Shown here: piece by piece, positions 18,208-27,453 of the stretch
Position numbering within the stretch: the first letter of the stretch is position 1
How the letters are laid out: each line of letters begins with the position of its first letter
Assembly (NCBI RefSeq): GCF_036812735.1
Contig: NZ_CP117523.1
Location: 1,116,001 to 1,180,000 of the forward strand
Direction: 5' to 3'
DNA length: 64,000 nucleotides
Origin: Terrisporobacter glycolicus ATCC 14880 = DSM 1288
GTDB lineage: Bacteria; Bacillota; Clostridia; Peptostreptococcales; Peptostreptococcaceae
Notes under the pieces: model-generated
What the model saw: only the letters and a program-made list of their open reading frames with translations
What the model was told of the DNA's origin: nothing
The model's database searches: none
Program-made: the position numbers and the translations under genes

Positions 18208-18240
18208 TGACTATCCTTATTTGTTTGGGATAGTTTTTTT
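18208..18240 (+). terminator. Riboswitch-controlled terminator
   Basis: ACTATCC / GGATAGT stem (about 7-8 bp) around a TTATTTGTTTG loop, followed by seven T's. It lies about 105 bases after the aptamer, so transcripts stopping here would never reach flgB. Termination favoured by bound c-di-GMP is inferred from the C. difficile homologue. Confidence 0.88.
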
Positions 18241-18421
18241 ATTGTTTACACATATATACAGAATAGTGACTATTTTCAAAAAACTTAAATAAATAAAATA
18301 ATTTTTTTATAAAGCTTAAGTAAATAAATAAATAATGGAAAAAATAATTAAAATGTAAAAAAAAGTCGGTAAAAAAGTCGAAAAAATATATTTTTTTAAA
18401 AACAAATAACGGGAAAAAGTG

Positions 18422-18427
18422 TATAAT
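18422..18427 (+). promoter_or_regulatory. Isolated TATAAT in the flgB leader
   Basis: A perfect -10 hexamer preceded by GTG, but with no recognisable -35 at 16-18 bases. If active it would bypass the riboswitch. Confidence 0.25.
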
Positions 18428-18626
18428 AGAAGAGGCAATAGTAAAAAATGTCAAAAATTCATATTTATGTAAAAATAAAGTTACATGAGGGTACATAAAT
18501 AAAATAGTGAATTTAATTTGATTTATAATTGAAATTTAAAAATGTATGTGAAATGTAGTTTTAGGGTAAATAAGTTGAAAATACTATTATGATAGTTGTT
18601 CAAATTAGGAAATTAGGGAGGTATAT

Positions 18627-18950
18627 ATGGAAATATACAGTTTGATGAAAATGGGATTGGATGCGACAGAGTTGAGAAGTAAGGTAATCGCAAACAACAT
18701 TGCCAATATAAATACTGTAGGGTATGAGAGGAAATATGTTAATTTTGAAAATACATTAACGGACAAATTAGAAGATGCCAAAATTGAAGTTAAAACAGAG
18801 AAAAATACATCTATGAGGGAAGATGGAAATAATGTCGATCTTGAAAATGAAAAAGTAAATCAAGCTGCTACAACTCTACAATATAATGCCTTAGTTAGTT
18901 TAACTAATACAAAAATTGCAATGACAAAAAGTATAATTTCAGGGAGGTAA
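18627..18950 (+). CDS. flgB: Flagellar proximal rod protein FlgB
   Basis: First gene of the early flagellar operon. The rod signature is IANNIANINTVGYERKYVNF at about residues 21-40, and the C-terminal helix ends the chain with the usual ALVSLTNTKIAMTKSI pattern. At 107 residues it is short but complete. RBS GGGAGG lies before ATG. Expression is predicted to depend on read-through of the c-di-GMP riboswitch terminator. Confidence 0.94.
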   Translation: MEIYSLMKMGLDATELRSKVIANNIANINTVGYERKYVNFENTLTDKLEDAKIEVKTEKNTSMREDGNNVDLENEKVNQAATTLQYNALVSLTNTKIAMTKSIISGR

Positions 18951-18954
18951 ATAA

Positions 18955-19359
18955 ATGAGTATTTTTAGTGGGATGAGAATCAGTGCCAGTGGTTTATCAG
19001 CAGAGCGTATGAGGATGGATGTTATATCTTCTAATATAGCAAATGTTAAAACAACAAGAACTGAGAATGGAGATGCCTATAAACGTAAAATAGCTACATT
19101 TGAAGAAAATTACGATGAAAAACTAGGAATGCTTGGGGTAAAGACTGCATCAATACAAAATGATAGTTCGCCTATGAATAGAGTGTATGAACCAAGTCAT
19201 CCAGATGCAGATGAAGAAGGATATGTAGAATATCCAAATGTTGATTTACTAGTAGAAATGACTGATTTAATATCAGCATCGAGATCATATGAATCAAATA
19301 TAGATACATTAAATGCACAAAAAAATATGATTTCAAAAGCTTTAGAAATTGGAAAGTAA
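18955..19359 (+). CDS. flgC: Flagellar proximal rod protein FlgC
   Basis: The rod protein N-terminal motif is MRMDVISSNIANVKTTRT (about residues 20-37). The C-terminus has VDLLVEMTDLISASRSYESN, the conserved FlgC ending. It also contains the HPDADEEGYVEYPNV segment found in nearly all FlgC proteins. Its 134 residues are normal. It starts five bases after flgB ends. Confidence 0.96.
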   Translation: MSIFSGMRISASGLSAERMRMDVISSNIANVKTTRTENGDAYKRKIATFEENYDEKLGMLGVKTASIQNDSSPMNRVYEPSHPDADEEGYVEYPNVDLLVEMTDLISASRSYESNIDTLNAQKNMISKALEIGK

Positions 19360-19370
19360 GGGGGGATTAG

Positions 19371-19697
19371 ATGCAAGGTATAGAGAGTATAAATATAAAT
19401 TCTGATATATTTTCTAATATAATAGATAACAATTATACGAACAAAAATTTAAAAGAACAACCAATTAACGATTCAAAAATTAAATTTGATGATGTTATAT
19501 CACAAGCTATTAATAAAGTTAATGGAACTCAGGTAGACGCAAATAATATGGTAGAAGCTCTTGTAAAGGGAAAAGATGTTTCTATGCATGATGTAATGTT
19601 ATCAATGCAGGAGTCCCAAATATCAATGCAACTTATGTTAGAAACAAGAAATAAATTATTTGAGGCTTACAAGGAATTAAGCGGAGTGCAACTGTAG
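19371..19697 (+). CDS. fliE: Hook-basal body adapter FliE
   Basis: Connects the MS ring to the rod. The protein has 108 residues with a variable N-terminus. The conserved C-terminal half includes VEALVKGKDVSMHDVMLSMQ, then ESQISMQLMLETRNKLFEAY. RBS AAGGGGGG. It sits in the standard flgB-flgC-fliE-fliF order. Confidence 0.94.
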   Translation: MQGIESININSDIFSNIIDNNYTNKNLKEQPINDSKIKFDDVISQAINKVNGTQVDANNMVEALVKGKDVSMHDVMLSMQESQISMQLMLETRNKLFEAYKELSGVQL

Positions 19698-19719
19698 CCT
19701 ATAAATAAGGAGCAAACAC

Positions 19720-21258
19720 ATGGAATTTAAAGGAATTATAAGCAAAGTAAAAGATATTTTTCAGAAGAAAAAGGAACAATTTAAGGAACTTAAAAAAGAA
19801 AAGAAAATAGCAATTGTAGTAGGGATTATAGCACTTGTATTGGCTTTAGTCTTTGGAGCTAAGTATATAAATGATAGTAAATATCAACTTCTTTTTTCAG
19901 GTTTAACATCAGATGATGCAGTTTCAATTACTAAGGAACTTGAAAATCAAGGTGTTGAAATGAAGATTGAAGGAGATAGTATTTATGTACCAAAGGAACA
20001 AGTAGATAAGTTAAGGCTTGAGCTATCAGGAAACATTTCAAATGGATCAAAAGGATTTGAATTGATGGATGAAACTTCTTCATTTGGTCTTACAGATGAA
20101 GAATTTAGTATTAAAAAACAAAGAATGGTTCAAGGAGAAATAGAAAAGACTATAAAGACTTTTCAACAGGTTGAGGATGCTAGAGTCAACATAACTCAAG
20201 GTCAAGAGTCTGTGTTTTCAGACGAAGGAACTCCTGGGAGTGCGGCTGTAGCCCTAACTTTGAAGGCAGGTCAATCACTAGAACCATCACAAATAAGGTC
20301 GATTATGTCATTAGTCTCTGCAAGTAGTACGAATATTCCAAAGCAAAATGTAGAAGTAGTAGATCAAAAAATGAATCTGTTATCAGATGGGTTATTTGAT
20401 GATAAAGGAAATACTTCAAATTCAAATGGAATAGATATTGCACTAAAAGCAGAAAAAGAACTAAGTAGAAATCTAGAAAAATCAATTGTTAATTTACTAG
20501 AACCTATATTTGGAGCAGGAAAGGTTAAGGCCACAGTAAATGCAGACTTAAACTTTGATAATAGAGAGATAACTGAGACATCAATAAGTCCTAAAACAGT
20601 AGTTATGAAGGAAAGTAGAAGCGAAAATAAAACTACTGAAGAAGGAAATACAGGCGGTTCAGTAGACAATAATATGAATAACGTCTCAGGTGCTAATGAT
20701 GGAACTACATCAAGCAAAGATGAAAGTATTGAGTATGATACTGGAAGAAAAGAAACAAAAACAACAAAAGCTCAAGGTGAGTTGAATAAAATAACAGCGT
20801 CTGTTGCAATAGATGGAATATTAACAGATGCACAAATAACAAATGTTAATGATATGGTAGCAAATACCATAGGTATGGACGCAAAAAGAGGAGATGATGT
20901 GAAAGTCGTAGCAATGGACTTTGGTGCTAATGCCGACAAAGCATCAGAAGAAAGTGGTATAAGTGATAATATGAAATTATTAGGATTTATATTATTAGCA
21001 GTAGCTTTAGCAGGCACAGTAGCCTTCTTCATAATGAATAGAATTAAAAAGAAAAAAGAACAAGAATACGAAGAATATGACGATGTAGATGAAATAGAAT
21101 TAATTAATAGAAAAATAGAAGAAATGGAAGGTTCTTCGAAATCAGAAAATGAAGATGAAGAAGAGGAAAGTATTACATTGGAAGAAGAAGTAAGAAAATA
21201 TGCTTCAGAAAATCCTGATAGGGTTACAGATTTAATAAATAGTTGGTTAAATGTATAA
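19720..21258 (+). CDS. fliF: MS-ring protein FliF
   Basis: Membrane ring that houses the export gate. The first membrane segment is at about residues 29-49 and the second near 423-441 (LLGFILLAVALAGTVAFFIM). In between are the PrgK/YscJ-type domains, with YQLLFSGLTSDDAVSITKEL and VQGEIEKTIKTFQQVEDARV. The cytoplasmic tail after the second segment is acidic and ends in VTDLINSWLNV, the FliG-binding region. Length is 512 residues. RBS AAGGAG. Confidence 0.96.
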   Translation: MEFKGIISKVKDIFQKKKEQFKELKKEKKIAIVVGIIALVLALVFGAKYINDSKYQLLFSGLTSDDAVSITKELENQGVEMKIEGDSIYVPKEQVDKLRLELSGNISNGSKGFELMDETSSFGLTDEEFSIKKQRMVQGEIEKTIKTFQQVEDARVNITQGQESVFSDEGTPGSAAVALTLKAGQSLEPSQIRSIMSLVSASSTNIPKQNVEVVDQKMNLLSDGLFDDKGNTSNSNGIDIALKAEKELSRNLEKSIVNLLEPIFGAGKVKATVNADLNFDNREITETSISPKTVVMKESRSENKTTEEGNTGGSVDNNMNNVSGANDGTTSSKDESIEYDTGRKETKTTKAQGELNKITASVAIDGILTDAQITNVNDMVANTIGMDAKRGDDVKVVAMDFGANADKASEESGISDNMKLLGFILLAVALAGTVAFFIMNRIKKKKEQEYEEYDDVDEIELINRKIEEMEGSSKSENEDEEEESITLEEEVRKYASENPDRVTDLINSWLNV

Positions 21259-21273
21259 AAGGGTGAGTTTATT

Positions 21274-22332
21274 TTGAATACAGAAATTAATAAATCAGAA
21301 AATGCCTTTGACTTAGGTAATATACCAAAAGTAAGGCGTGTAACAGGGGCAAGAAAAGCAGCAATATTATTGATGACTTTAGGCCCACAAGCTTCAGCTG
21401 AAGTATTGAAAAATTTATCAGATAAGAAGATACAAAAAATAGGCGTGGAAATAGCAAATATTAATACCATCAATGCAAGAGAAAGAAGAGAAATATTACA
21501 AGAATTTATTGAGTTAAACAAAGGTAAAGAATATGTAATGGAAGGTGGTATAGAAAGTGCTACATCATTACTTCACGAGGCATTAGGAAGCCAGAGAGCA
21601 GGGAAGTTGCTTGAAGGAATTAAATATGATGCATATACAAAATTGTTTATGGGGGCAAGAAAAGCTGAACCAGAACAAATATTAGCTTGTATACAAGGAG
21701 AAAGTACTCAAACCATAGCTGTAATTTTAACACATATTCAACCTGATAAAGCGGCTGTGATATTAGCGGAACTTCCTGAAAAGGTCAAGAATGAAGTATC
21801 TTTAAAAATCGGTTCAGCATCTTCTATTTCTCCGAATGTTATAAAAGCCATAGATAAAGCTGTTGAAAAGAAGCTAGCTAATTTAGGGCAAAGAGAAATA
21901 GAAAGTAGTGGTGGAGTAGATAGCCTTGTAAATATACTTGGAAATGTTGATAGAAAAACAGAAAAAAGTATTATCAAATATATAGAAGATAGAAATGATG
22001 AATTAGCAGAAGAAATTAAATCTAACATGTTCATATTTGAAGATATTGTTAGACTTGAAAATATTGCAATTCAAAGAATTCTTAAAGAAATTAATGTTAA
22101 GGATATCGCCTTTGCTCTTAAAGGTGCCTCTAAAGATGTTTCAGAAACTATATTTAAAAATCAATCTCATAGAGCATCTCAAGCTCTTAGGGAAGAAATT
22201 GACTTACTAGGCAAGGTAAAAATATCTCAAGTGGAAGAAGCACAGCAAAATATAGTGAATACTATAAGGCGTCTTGAAGACATGGGAGAAATAAATTTAA
22301 CTAGAGGCTCAGATGATGAATTTATTGTGTAA
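21274..22332 (+). CDS. fliG: Motor switch protein FliG
   Basis: C-ring protein that binds FliF and transmits torque from the stator. It has the typical N-terminal GARKAAILLMTLGPQASAEV, a middle domain with EPEQILACIQGESTQTIAVI, and a C-terminal torque helix containing FEDIVRLENIAIQRILKEI. It starts with TTG after AAAAGGGTGAG; no ATG is available before the conserved core. Length is 352 residues. Confidence 0.95.
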   Translation: MNTEINKSENAFDLGNIPKVRRVTGARKAAILLMTLGPQASAEVLKNLSDKKIQKIGVEIANINTINARERREILQEFIELNKGKEYVMEGGIESATSLLHEALGSQRAGKLLEGIKYDAYTKLFMGARKAEPEQILACIQGESTQTIAVILTHIQPDKAAVILAELPEKVKNEVSLKIGSASSISPNVIKAIDKAVEKKLANLGQREIESSGGVDSLVNILGNVDRKTEKSIIKYIEDRNDELAEEIKSNMFIFEDIVRLENIAIQRILKEINVKDIAFALKGASKDVSETIFKNQSHRASQALREEIDLLGKVKISQVEEAQQNIVNTIRRLEDMGEINLTRGSDDEFIV

Positions 22333-23095
22333 TATTATTAAGTCAGATGAAGTAGAGATACTTGGCAAAAGAAAAATAAAAGTTAACTCAAACAAATCTA
22401 GCTTTGGACTTGAAAGTGATGAATTTGATATGAAAAGAGAAAATGAAATGGCACAAATCAAAGAAGAAGTTGAGTTAAAGTTGAATGAAGCAAAAGAGCA
22501 GAGTGAGCAAATTATACAAAATGCTCAAACAGAGGCAGACAGAATTATACAAGAGAGTAAAGAAGAAGTTAGCAACATAGAAAAAAAGGCATATGAAGAA
22601 GGTCACAAACAAGGGCTAAAAAATGGATATGAAGATGGTTACAAAGAAGTATATGAAGAATATGTTGAAAAAGCCAAAGAAGAAGCAAATAAAATAATTG
22701 ATAACGCCAATAATATTTTAATTCAATCTAATCATGAAGTGTCAAGTTACATGAAAGAAAATAGAAATAATATATTAAATATAAGCGTTAGTATAGCAGA
22801 GCAAGTATTAAGAGAAAAATTTGAAGATGTTTCAGCAATGAATAATTTAATAGGAAATGTTATTGAAGAATATGAACTTAGAGAAAACTTTGTTATAAAA
22901 GTTAATCCTATATATAAAGAAAGATTGGATAAACAAGTATTAGAACTAAAAGAATCTTATAAGTTAAATGGAGATGTTTTTGTTTTAGAAGATGAGTCAA
23001 TGGAAGCTGGGAATGCAATAATAGATAATATTAATGGCAGTTTAATAGTGGGGATTGATGGAATATTAGAAAAAATAAAAGAGGAATTACTATGA
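22313..23095 (+). CDS. fliH: Flagellar export ATPase regulator FliH
   Basis: Negative regulator and stator of the FliI ATPase. It has a coiled-coil segment (EEVELKLNEAKEQSEQIIQN, residues ~45-100) followed by a Gly-x3-Gly-like run (EGHKQGLKNGYEDGYKE) and a C-terminal VIEEYELRENFVIKVNP domain. The start is uncertain between tandem ATGs at 22313 and 22316, both overlapping the end of fliG; AGAGG at 22303 gives better spacing to 22316. The NIIKSDEV segment near the start is typical of FliH. It overlaps fliI as ATGA. Confidence 0.86.
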   Translation: MMNLLCNIIKSDEVEILGKRKIKVNSNKSSFGLESDEFDMKRENEMAQIKEEVELKLNEAKEQSEQIIQNAQTEADRIIQESKEEVSNIEKKAYEEGHKQGLKNGYEDGYKEVYEEYVEKAKEEANKIIDNANNILIQSNHEVSSYMKENRNNILNISVSIAEQVLREKFEDVSAMNNLIGNVIEEYELRENFVIKVNPIYKERLDKQVLELKESYKLNGDVFVLEDESMEAGNAIIDNINGSLIVGIDGILEKIKEELL

Positions 23096-24399
23096 TTAAT
23101 ATAGAGTTTGAAAAACTTATAAAAAAAATCAAAGATATTCCTTCAGTAATATGTGAGGGAAAAGTAAAAAAAATCATAGGACTTACACTAGAGGTTGAAG
23201 GCGTTAAATGCTTTGTAGGTGAATTGTGTCATGTTTATAATAATAAAAATGAGCCAATTAACTGTGAAGTTGTTGGATTTAAGGATGGGGATGTAATATT
23301 AATGCCCCTTGGTGAATTAGCAGGAATAGGTCCAGAATGTAGAGTTGTAGCGCAAGGAATACCACTAAGTGTGAGGTGTAGTGATGACCTTTTAGGAAAA
23401 GTTTTAGATGGATTGGGTAATCCAATAGATGAAGAAACAATAATATCAGGTGAAAGATACAGTTTGCTTAATGAACCACCAGATCCTATGAAAAGACCAA
23501 GAATAACAAATATAATGCCAACGGGAATAAGAGCTATTGATGGTTTTTTGACTTGTGGTGAAGGGCAACGTATAGGAATATTTGCTGGAAGTGGAGTAGG
23601 TAAAAGTACAACTTTAGGAATGATAGCAAGGACAGCAGAAGCTGATGTAAACGTAATCGCTCTTGTTGGAGAAAGAGGAAGAGAAGTTCTCGACTTCATA
23701 GAAAGAGATTTAGGTGAAGAAGGAATGAAGAAATCAGTAGTAGTGTGTGCTACTTCTGATAAATCACCTTTAGTACGACTAAAAGGGGCCTTAACTGCAA
23801 CAGCTATTGCTGAGTATTTTAGAGACCAAGGTAAAAAAGTAATACTCATGATGGATTCTGTTACTAGATTTGCAATGGCACAAAGAGAAGTGGGACTAGC
23901 TATAGGAGAACCACCAGCACAAAAGGGATATACCCCTTCTGTGTTTGCTATGTTACCAAAATTGATGGAGAGAACAGGGACTTCTGAGAAGGGATCTATA
24001 ACAGCGTTTTACACAGTATTGGTAGATGGTGATGATTTAAATGAACCTATTGCAGATACAGTAAGAGGCATATTAGATGGACATATAGTTTTATCAAGGA
24101 CATTGGCCCATAAGAATCATTATCCAGCAATAGATATATTAAACAGTGTAAGCAGACTTATGAAAGAGATTTCAGATGATAAACATAATCAAGCTGCCTC
24201 TTATGCAAGAGATATACTAGCAACTTATAAAGATGCAGAAGATTTAATTAATATTGGAGCATATAAAGAAGGGTCTAATAAAAATATTGATATGGCAATT
24301 GAATATATTGACTCTGTTAATAATTTTTTGAAGCAAAATGTAAATGAAAATACATTATTTGAAGACAGTAAAAATTCATTGATAAATATGTTTTCCTAA
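23092..24399 (+). CDS. fliI: Flagellum-specific export ATPase FliI
   Basis: Energises substrate unloading at the flagellar type III gate. Walker A is AGSGVGKST (Lys171), the catalytic GERGREV lies at 193-199 and Walker B is VILMMD (250-255). The export-ATPase segment GEPPAQKGYTPSVFAMLPKL is clear. At 435 residues it has normal length. It overlaps fliH by four bases (ATGA). Confidence 0.97.
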   Translation: MINIEFEKLIKKIKDIPSVICEGKVKKIIGLTLEVEGVKCFVGELCHVYNNKNEPINCEVVGFKDGDVILMPLGELAGIGPECRVVAQGIPLSVRCSDDLLGKVLDGLGNPIDEETIISGERYSLLNEPPDPMKRPRITNIMPTGIRAIDGFLTCGEGQRIGIFAGSGVGKSTTLGMIARTAEADVNVIALVGERGREVLDFIERDLGEEGMKKSVVVCATSDKSPLVRLKGALTATAIAEYFRDQGKKVILMMDSVTRFAMAQREVGLAIGEPPAQKGYTPSVFAMLPKLMERTGTSEKGSITAFYTVLVDGDDLNEPIADTVRGILDGHIVLSRTLAHKNHYPAIDILNSVSRLMKEISDDKHNQAASYARDILATYKDAEDLINIGAYKEGSNKNIDMAIEYIDSVNNFLKQNVNENTLFEDSKNSLINMFS

Positions 24400-24414
24400 A
24401 GGAGAGTAAAGTAG

Positions 24415-24879
24415 TTGAAAAAATTTAAGTTCAAACTAGAAAAATTACTAGACATAAATATAAAAGAGGAAGATGAAAGCAAGTTAAAATACACTCAGGC
24501 TCAAAATGAAAAAAGAATAGTAGAAAAAAATTTAGAAAAACTTGAAGAAAATTATAAAAAATATTCGGATATTACTAGGGCTAATGATGTAATCTCACAA
24601 AAGGTTACAATAAACTATTTATCTACTCTTACACAGTCTATAAAGTTGACAGATGAGAAACTTAAAGATGAAGAAAAGAAAGTCATAGAAGCTCAAAATG
24701 ACCTAATAGAAAAACAGATAAAAAGAAAATCATTAGAAATTCTTAAAGAAAAGGAAATGGAGAGAGTGAAAAAAGAAGAAGAAAGAATAGAACAAATTAG
24801 AAATGATGAGTTTGCTCTCTATGCATATATAAGAAATAATGTAAATGTTTCACAAAAAGGTGGTAAATATGGAGTTTAA
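24415..24879 (+). CDS. fliJ: Flagellar export chaperone FliJ
   Basis: A 154-residue coiled-coil protein with the FliJ-type start KKFKFKLEKLLDINIKEEDE and continuous charged heptads to the C-terminus. It promotes FliI hexamerisation and chaperone recycling. It starts with TTG, 15 bases after fliI, with RBS AAAGGAGAG. The coding end overlaps fliK by 11 bases. Confidence 0.9.
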   Translation: MKKFKFKLEKLLDINIKEEDESKLKYTQAQNEKRIVEKNLEKLEENYKKYSDITRANDVISQKVTINYLSTLTQSIKLTDEKLKDEEKKVIEAQNDLIEKQIKRKSLEILKEKEMERVKKEEERIEQIRNDEFALYAYIRNNVNVSQKGGKYGV

Positions 24880-26098
24880 TTTGAGTTTATCAACAAATGT
24901 AGCAGATATTATTAATTATTTCCGAGGAAATAGTGAAAATGTCTTAGGGGAAACAGAACAAGGAATATTTGATAACGTACTAGAAGGAATATTTGAAGAT
25001 AGTGATAAATCTGAGGATATAGACTATAACTTGATTTTAAACTTGTTAAATAATCTGAAATTATTTAATAATCAAGAAAACTTGCAACATATGGATGAAG
25101 TTCATATTAACTTAGATAAGGTGGAAAGTTCAGCTAATGTTTGTAGTAACACCAATGAAACAGAACTTAATATAATATCAAATGTTAATGAGAATGATAT
25201 GAACCTACTAAGTAGTGAAGAATTTGAAATATTAAAAAGTTTGAAAAATAACTTTGAAAATAAGTTTGAAATAATTAATAATGAAACTATTGGGATTAAG
25301 TTAAATGATAAAGAAATTGAAGTGTTAAAAAAATTAGATAATATTATGTCTAATAACAAAATAGGAAATGATAATGAAATGCCTGAAATAAAAAAACTAG
25401 ACAATGTTGAAATAGAAAATAGTGAAAATAGAATTAATGACAAAATAGTTAATAATGAAAAATTTAGTCAACTAGAAACTAACAATGCAACATATAAACT
25501 TAATTTGATTAGAAATAATGAATTAGATGAAAAAATAGATAAAGAATTAAATACCTTAGAAAATATTTTAAATGGAGATAATGACAACAATTTTATTATA
25601 AATAATAATCCACTAATTAATAAAGATACAAATTTGATAAATGTTGCTTCGAGACAAGAAATTCCGACAATTAGACAAGAGTATATAGGAGAAGACATTA
25701 TTAAAACGATTAAATATTTGAAATCTAGTGGACAAGAAGAAATAACTATTAAGATAAGCCCAAGAGAACTAGGTGATATGACTATTAAACTTATTAATAA
25801 TAACGAGGAAGCTAGTGTGGCAATTGTAATAAGTAAAAGTGATGTTTTCAATTTAGTTAATGAAAACCAAAGTGAAATTGCAAAACATCTAAAAGATTTA
25901 AATATTAATGTAAAAGATATATCAGTTGAAATGAAAGGAAATACTCAAAATAGCTTCTCATCAAATTTGAATCAAGAATTTGAAAGAAATAATAAAGGAA
26001 GCCAACAGAGTAGCAAAAAAAATATCAGTTCAGTAGATGAACCGATTGAAGATATGGAAGAAGTCGTAATAGAAGATAATGTAAATATTTTAATTTAA
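24869..26098 (+). CDS. fliK: Hook-length control protein FliK
   Basis: Molecular ruler that switches export specificity. The N-terminal two thirds are low-complexity and Asn/Glu-rich, as is common. The C-terminal domain contains the family core EEITIKISPRELGDMTIKLI. The start is set at the ATG at 24869 (MEFNLSLSTN), with AAAGGTGG upstream, rather than the ATG at 24845. The protein is 409 residues. It lies between fliJ and flgD. Confidence 0.9.
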   Translation: MEFNLSLSTNVADIINYFRGNSENVLGETEQGIFDNVLEGIFEDSDKSEDIDYNLILNLLNNLKLFNNQENLQHMDEVHINLDKVESSANVCSNTNETELNIISNVNENDMNLLSSEEFEILKSLKNNFENKFEIINNETIGIKLNDKEIEVLKKLDNIMSNNKIGNDNEMPEIKKLDNVEIENSENRINDKIVNNEKFSQLETNNATYKLNLIRNNELDEKIDKELNTLENILNGDNDNNFIINNNPLINKDTNLINVASRQEIPTIRQEYIGEDIIKTIKYLKSSGQEEITIKISPRELGDMTIKLINNNEEASVAIVISKSDVFNLVNENQSEIAKHLKDLNINVKDISVEMKGNTQNSFSSNLNQEFERNNKGSQQSSKKNISSVDEPIEDMEEVVIEDNVNILI

Positions 26099-26109
26099 GG
26101 GAGTAGCAA

Positions 26110-26616
26110 ATGAGTGAAATAACAGGTATAGGTAGAAATAGTACAGTAACTGAAAAAGGGACAAAGATTGTTGACTCAGGTAATAATACAGATAAAGATT
26201 TATTTTTAAAATTACTAGTAGCTCAGATGGTTAATCAAGATCCATTTAACACTCAAGATCCGACTCAGTATGTAACTCAATTAGCACAATTCAATATGTT
26301 AGAACAAACGATGGCTCTTAATGATAGTATGGAGTACTTAATAGGAATGACAAATGGCCTTTTGGTAAATTCAGCAATGGGTTCAGCATCAGCATTAATA
26401 GGAAAAGATGTTGAAGTATATGTGCCTAAAGAAGAAGGATATGATACTACTAAGACAATGTCAGGAAAAGTTGAAAGTGTTCATATAAAAGACGGAGTTG
26501 TATATATGAATGTAAGAAATTCTGAGAATGGAGAATTAGTAGAAGTGGAATATGGAGCGCTTACTAAGGTAAAGGGCACCAATACAAATGTAGAAGAAGA
26601 TAACAAGGGGGAATAA
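26110..26616 (+). CDS. flgD: Hook cap / assembly scaffold FlgD
   Basis: Scaffold for hook polymerisation. The conserved N-terminal block is DLFLKLLVAQMVNQDPFNTQ followed by DPTQYVTQLAQFNMLEQ, and a beta-rich C-terminal domain carries SALIGKDVEVYVPKEEGYDT. Length is 168 residues. RBS GGGAG. It is 12 bases downstream of fliK. Confidence 0.95.
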   Translation: MSEITGIGRNSTVTEKGTKIVDSGNNTDKDLFLKLLVAQMVNQDPFNTQDPTQYVTQLAQFNMLEQTMALNDSMEYLIGMTNGLLVNSAMGSASALIGKDVEVYVPKEEGYDTTKTMSGKVESVHIKDGVVYMNVRNSENGELVEVEYGALTKVKGTNTNVEEDNKGE

Positions 26617-26621
26617 TTCAA

Positions 26622-27434
26622 ATGTTAAGATCGATGTATTCGGGAATAAGTGGTATGAAGGCAAATCAAACTAAGATGGACGTAGTTGGTAACAATGTTG
26701 CAAATGTAGGAACAACAGCATTTAAGAAAAGTAATGTTAGATTTAGTGATGCATTATATCAAACTTCAATATTTGCTAGTTCACCAGGAGGTATCGTTGG
26801 TGGAGTAAGTCCAGGACAAGTAGGTATAGGAACAAAAGTAAGTGGTATGTTTAAAAATACATTACAAGGAAATATACAAACAACTGGTAGAAGTTCTGAT
26901 TTAGCTATTGATGGAGATGGATATTTTACTGTTCAAATTGGTGAAAATCAATATGCATACACTAGAGATGGATCTTTTAACATTGATAAAGATGGTAATT
27001 TAGTTACAGCAGATGGATATAAAGTAGTTGGAACTGATAAAAAACCTATTCAGATACCTAAAGAACAAAATGGCCAAAAAGTATTGTCTTATAATATATC
27101 TAGTGAGGGAGAAGTATCATATCTTTTGGCAGATGGTAGCAAATACCCAGAAGCAGGAACTGCTGCTCAAAAACTAGGAATAGCAGTATTTCAAAATCCA
27201 GAAGGTCTTGAAGCATTAAGTAGCAATCTTTATGGTGTATCACCTAACTCTGGAGACCCTATTGTAAATGCAGCTTATGGAAATGTAAAACAAGGTGCCA
27301 TAGAAATGTCAAATGTTGACTTATCAGAAGAATTTACAGAAATGATAGTAACAACAAGAGCCTTCCAGGCAGCAAGTAAGGTTATAACTACTAGTGATGA
27401 GTTGTTACAAGAAATTATTAATTTAAAAAGATAG
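26622..27434 (+). CDS. flgE: Flagellar hook protein FlgE
   Basis: Subunit of the hook. The N-terminus is MLRSMYSGISGMKANQTKMD followed by VVGNNVANVGTTAFKKSNV. The C-terminus is EMSNVDLSEEFTEMIVTTRA followed by FQAASKVITTSDELLQEIIN. At 270 residues it is a short hook protein, similar to the Bacillus form. It has no flbD after it, in contrast to many clostridial operons, and motA starts 20 bases later. Confidence 0.93.
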   Translation: MLRSMYSGISGMKANQTKMDVVGNNVANVGTTAFKKSNVRFSDALYQTSIFASSPGGIVGGVSPGQVGIGTKVSGMFKNTLQGNIQTTGRSSDLAIDGDGYFTVQIGENQYAYTRDGSFNIDKDGNLVTADGYKVVGTDKKPIQIPKEQNGQKVLSYNISSEGEVSYLLADGSKYPEAGTAAQKLGIAVFQNPEGLEALSSNLYGVSPNSGDPIVNAAYGNVKQGAIEMSNVDLSEEFTEMIVTTRAFQAASKVITTSDELLQEIINLKR

Positions 27435-27453
27435 AAAACAGAGGAGGTAAGAC

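Larger units (their letters stand above)
17855..18626 (+). other. Regulatory region upstream of flgB
   Basis: A 772-base gap without a coding gene. In order it holds an AT-rich hairpin (17924-17950), a sigma-A-like promoter (17959-17987), a c-di-GMP-I riboswitch aptamer (18008-18102), an intermediate hairpin (18138-18167), a terminator (18208-18240) and about 385 bases of AT-rich leader before flgB. The leader contains a 9-bp stem-loop (ATTTATGTA 18463-18471 with TACATAAAT 18492-18500) and an isolated TATAAT at 18422-18427. Confidence 0.75.

Noticed and set aside
18268-18590. Possible inverted repeats of a phase-variable flagellar switch
   Set aside because: The best pair has a four-base gap and several mismatches, unlike the near-perfect repeats of known recombinase switches. 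Kept only as a low-weight finding.
20772-21521. 249-codon open frame on the minus strand
   Set aside because: Antisense shadow of fliF-fliG with serine- and isoleucine-rich translation and no RBS.
23235-23849. 204-codon open frame on the minus strand inside fliI
   Set aside because: Shadow of the highly conserved ATPase gene; no RBS and unnatural composition.
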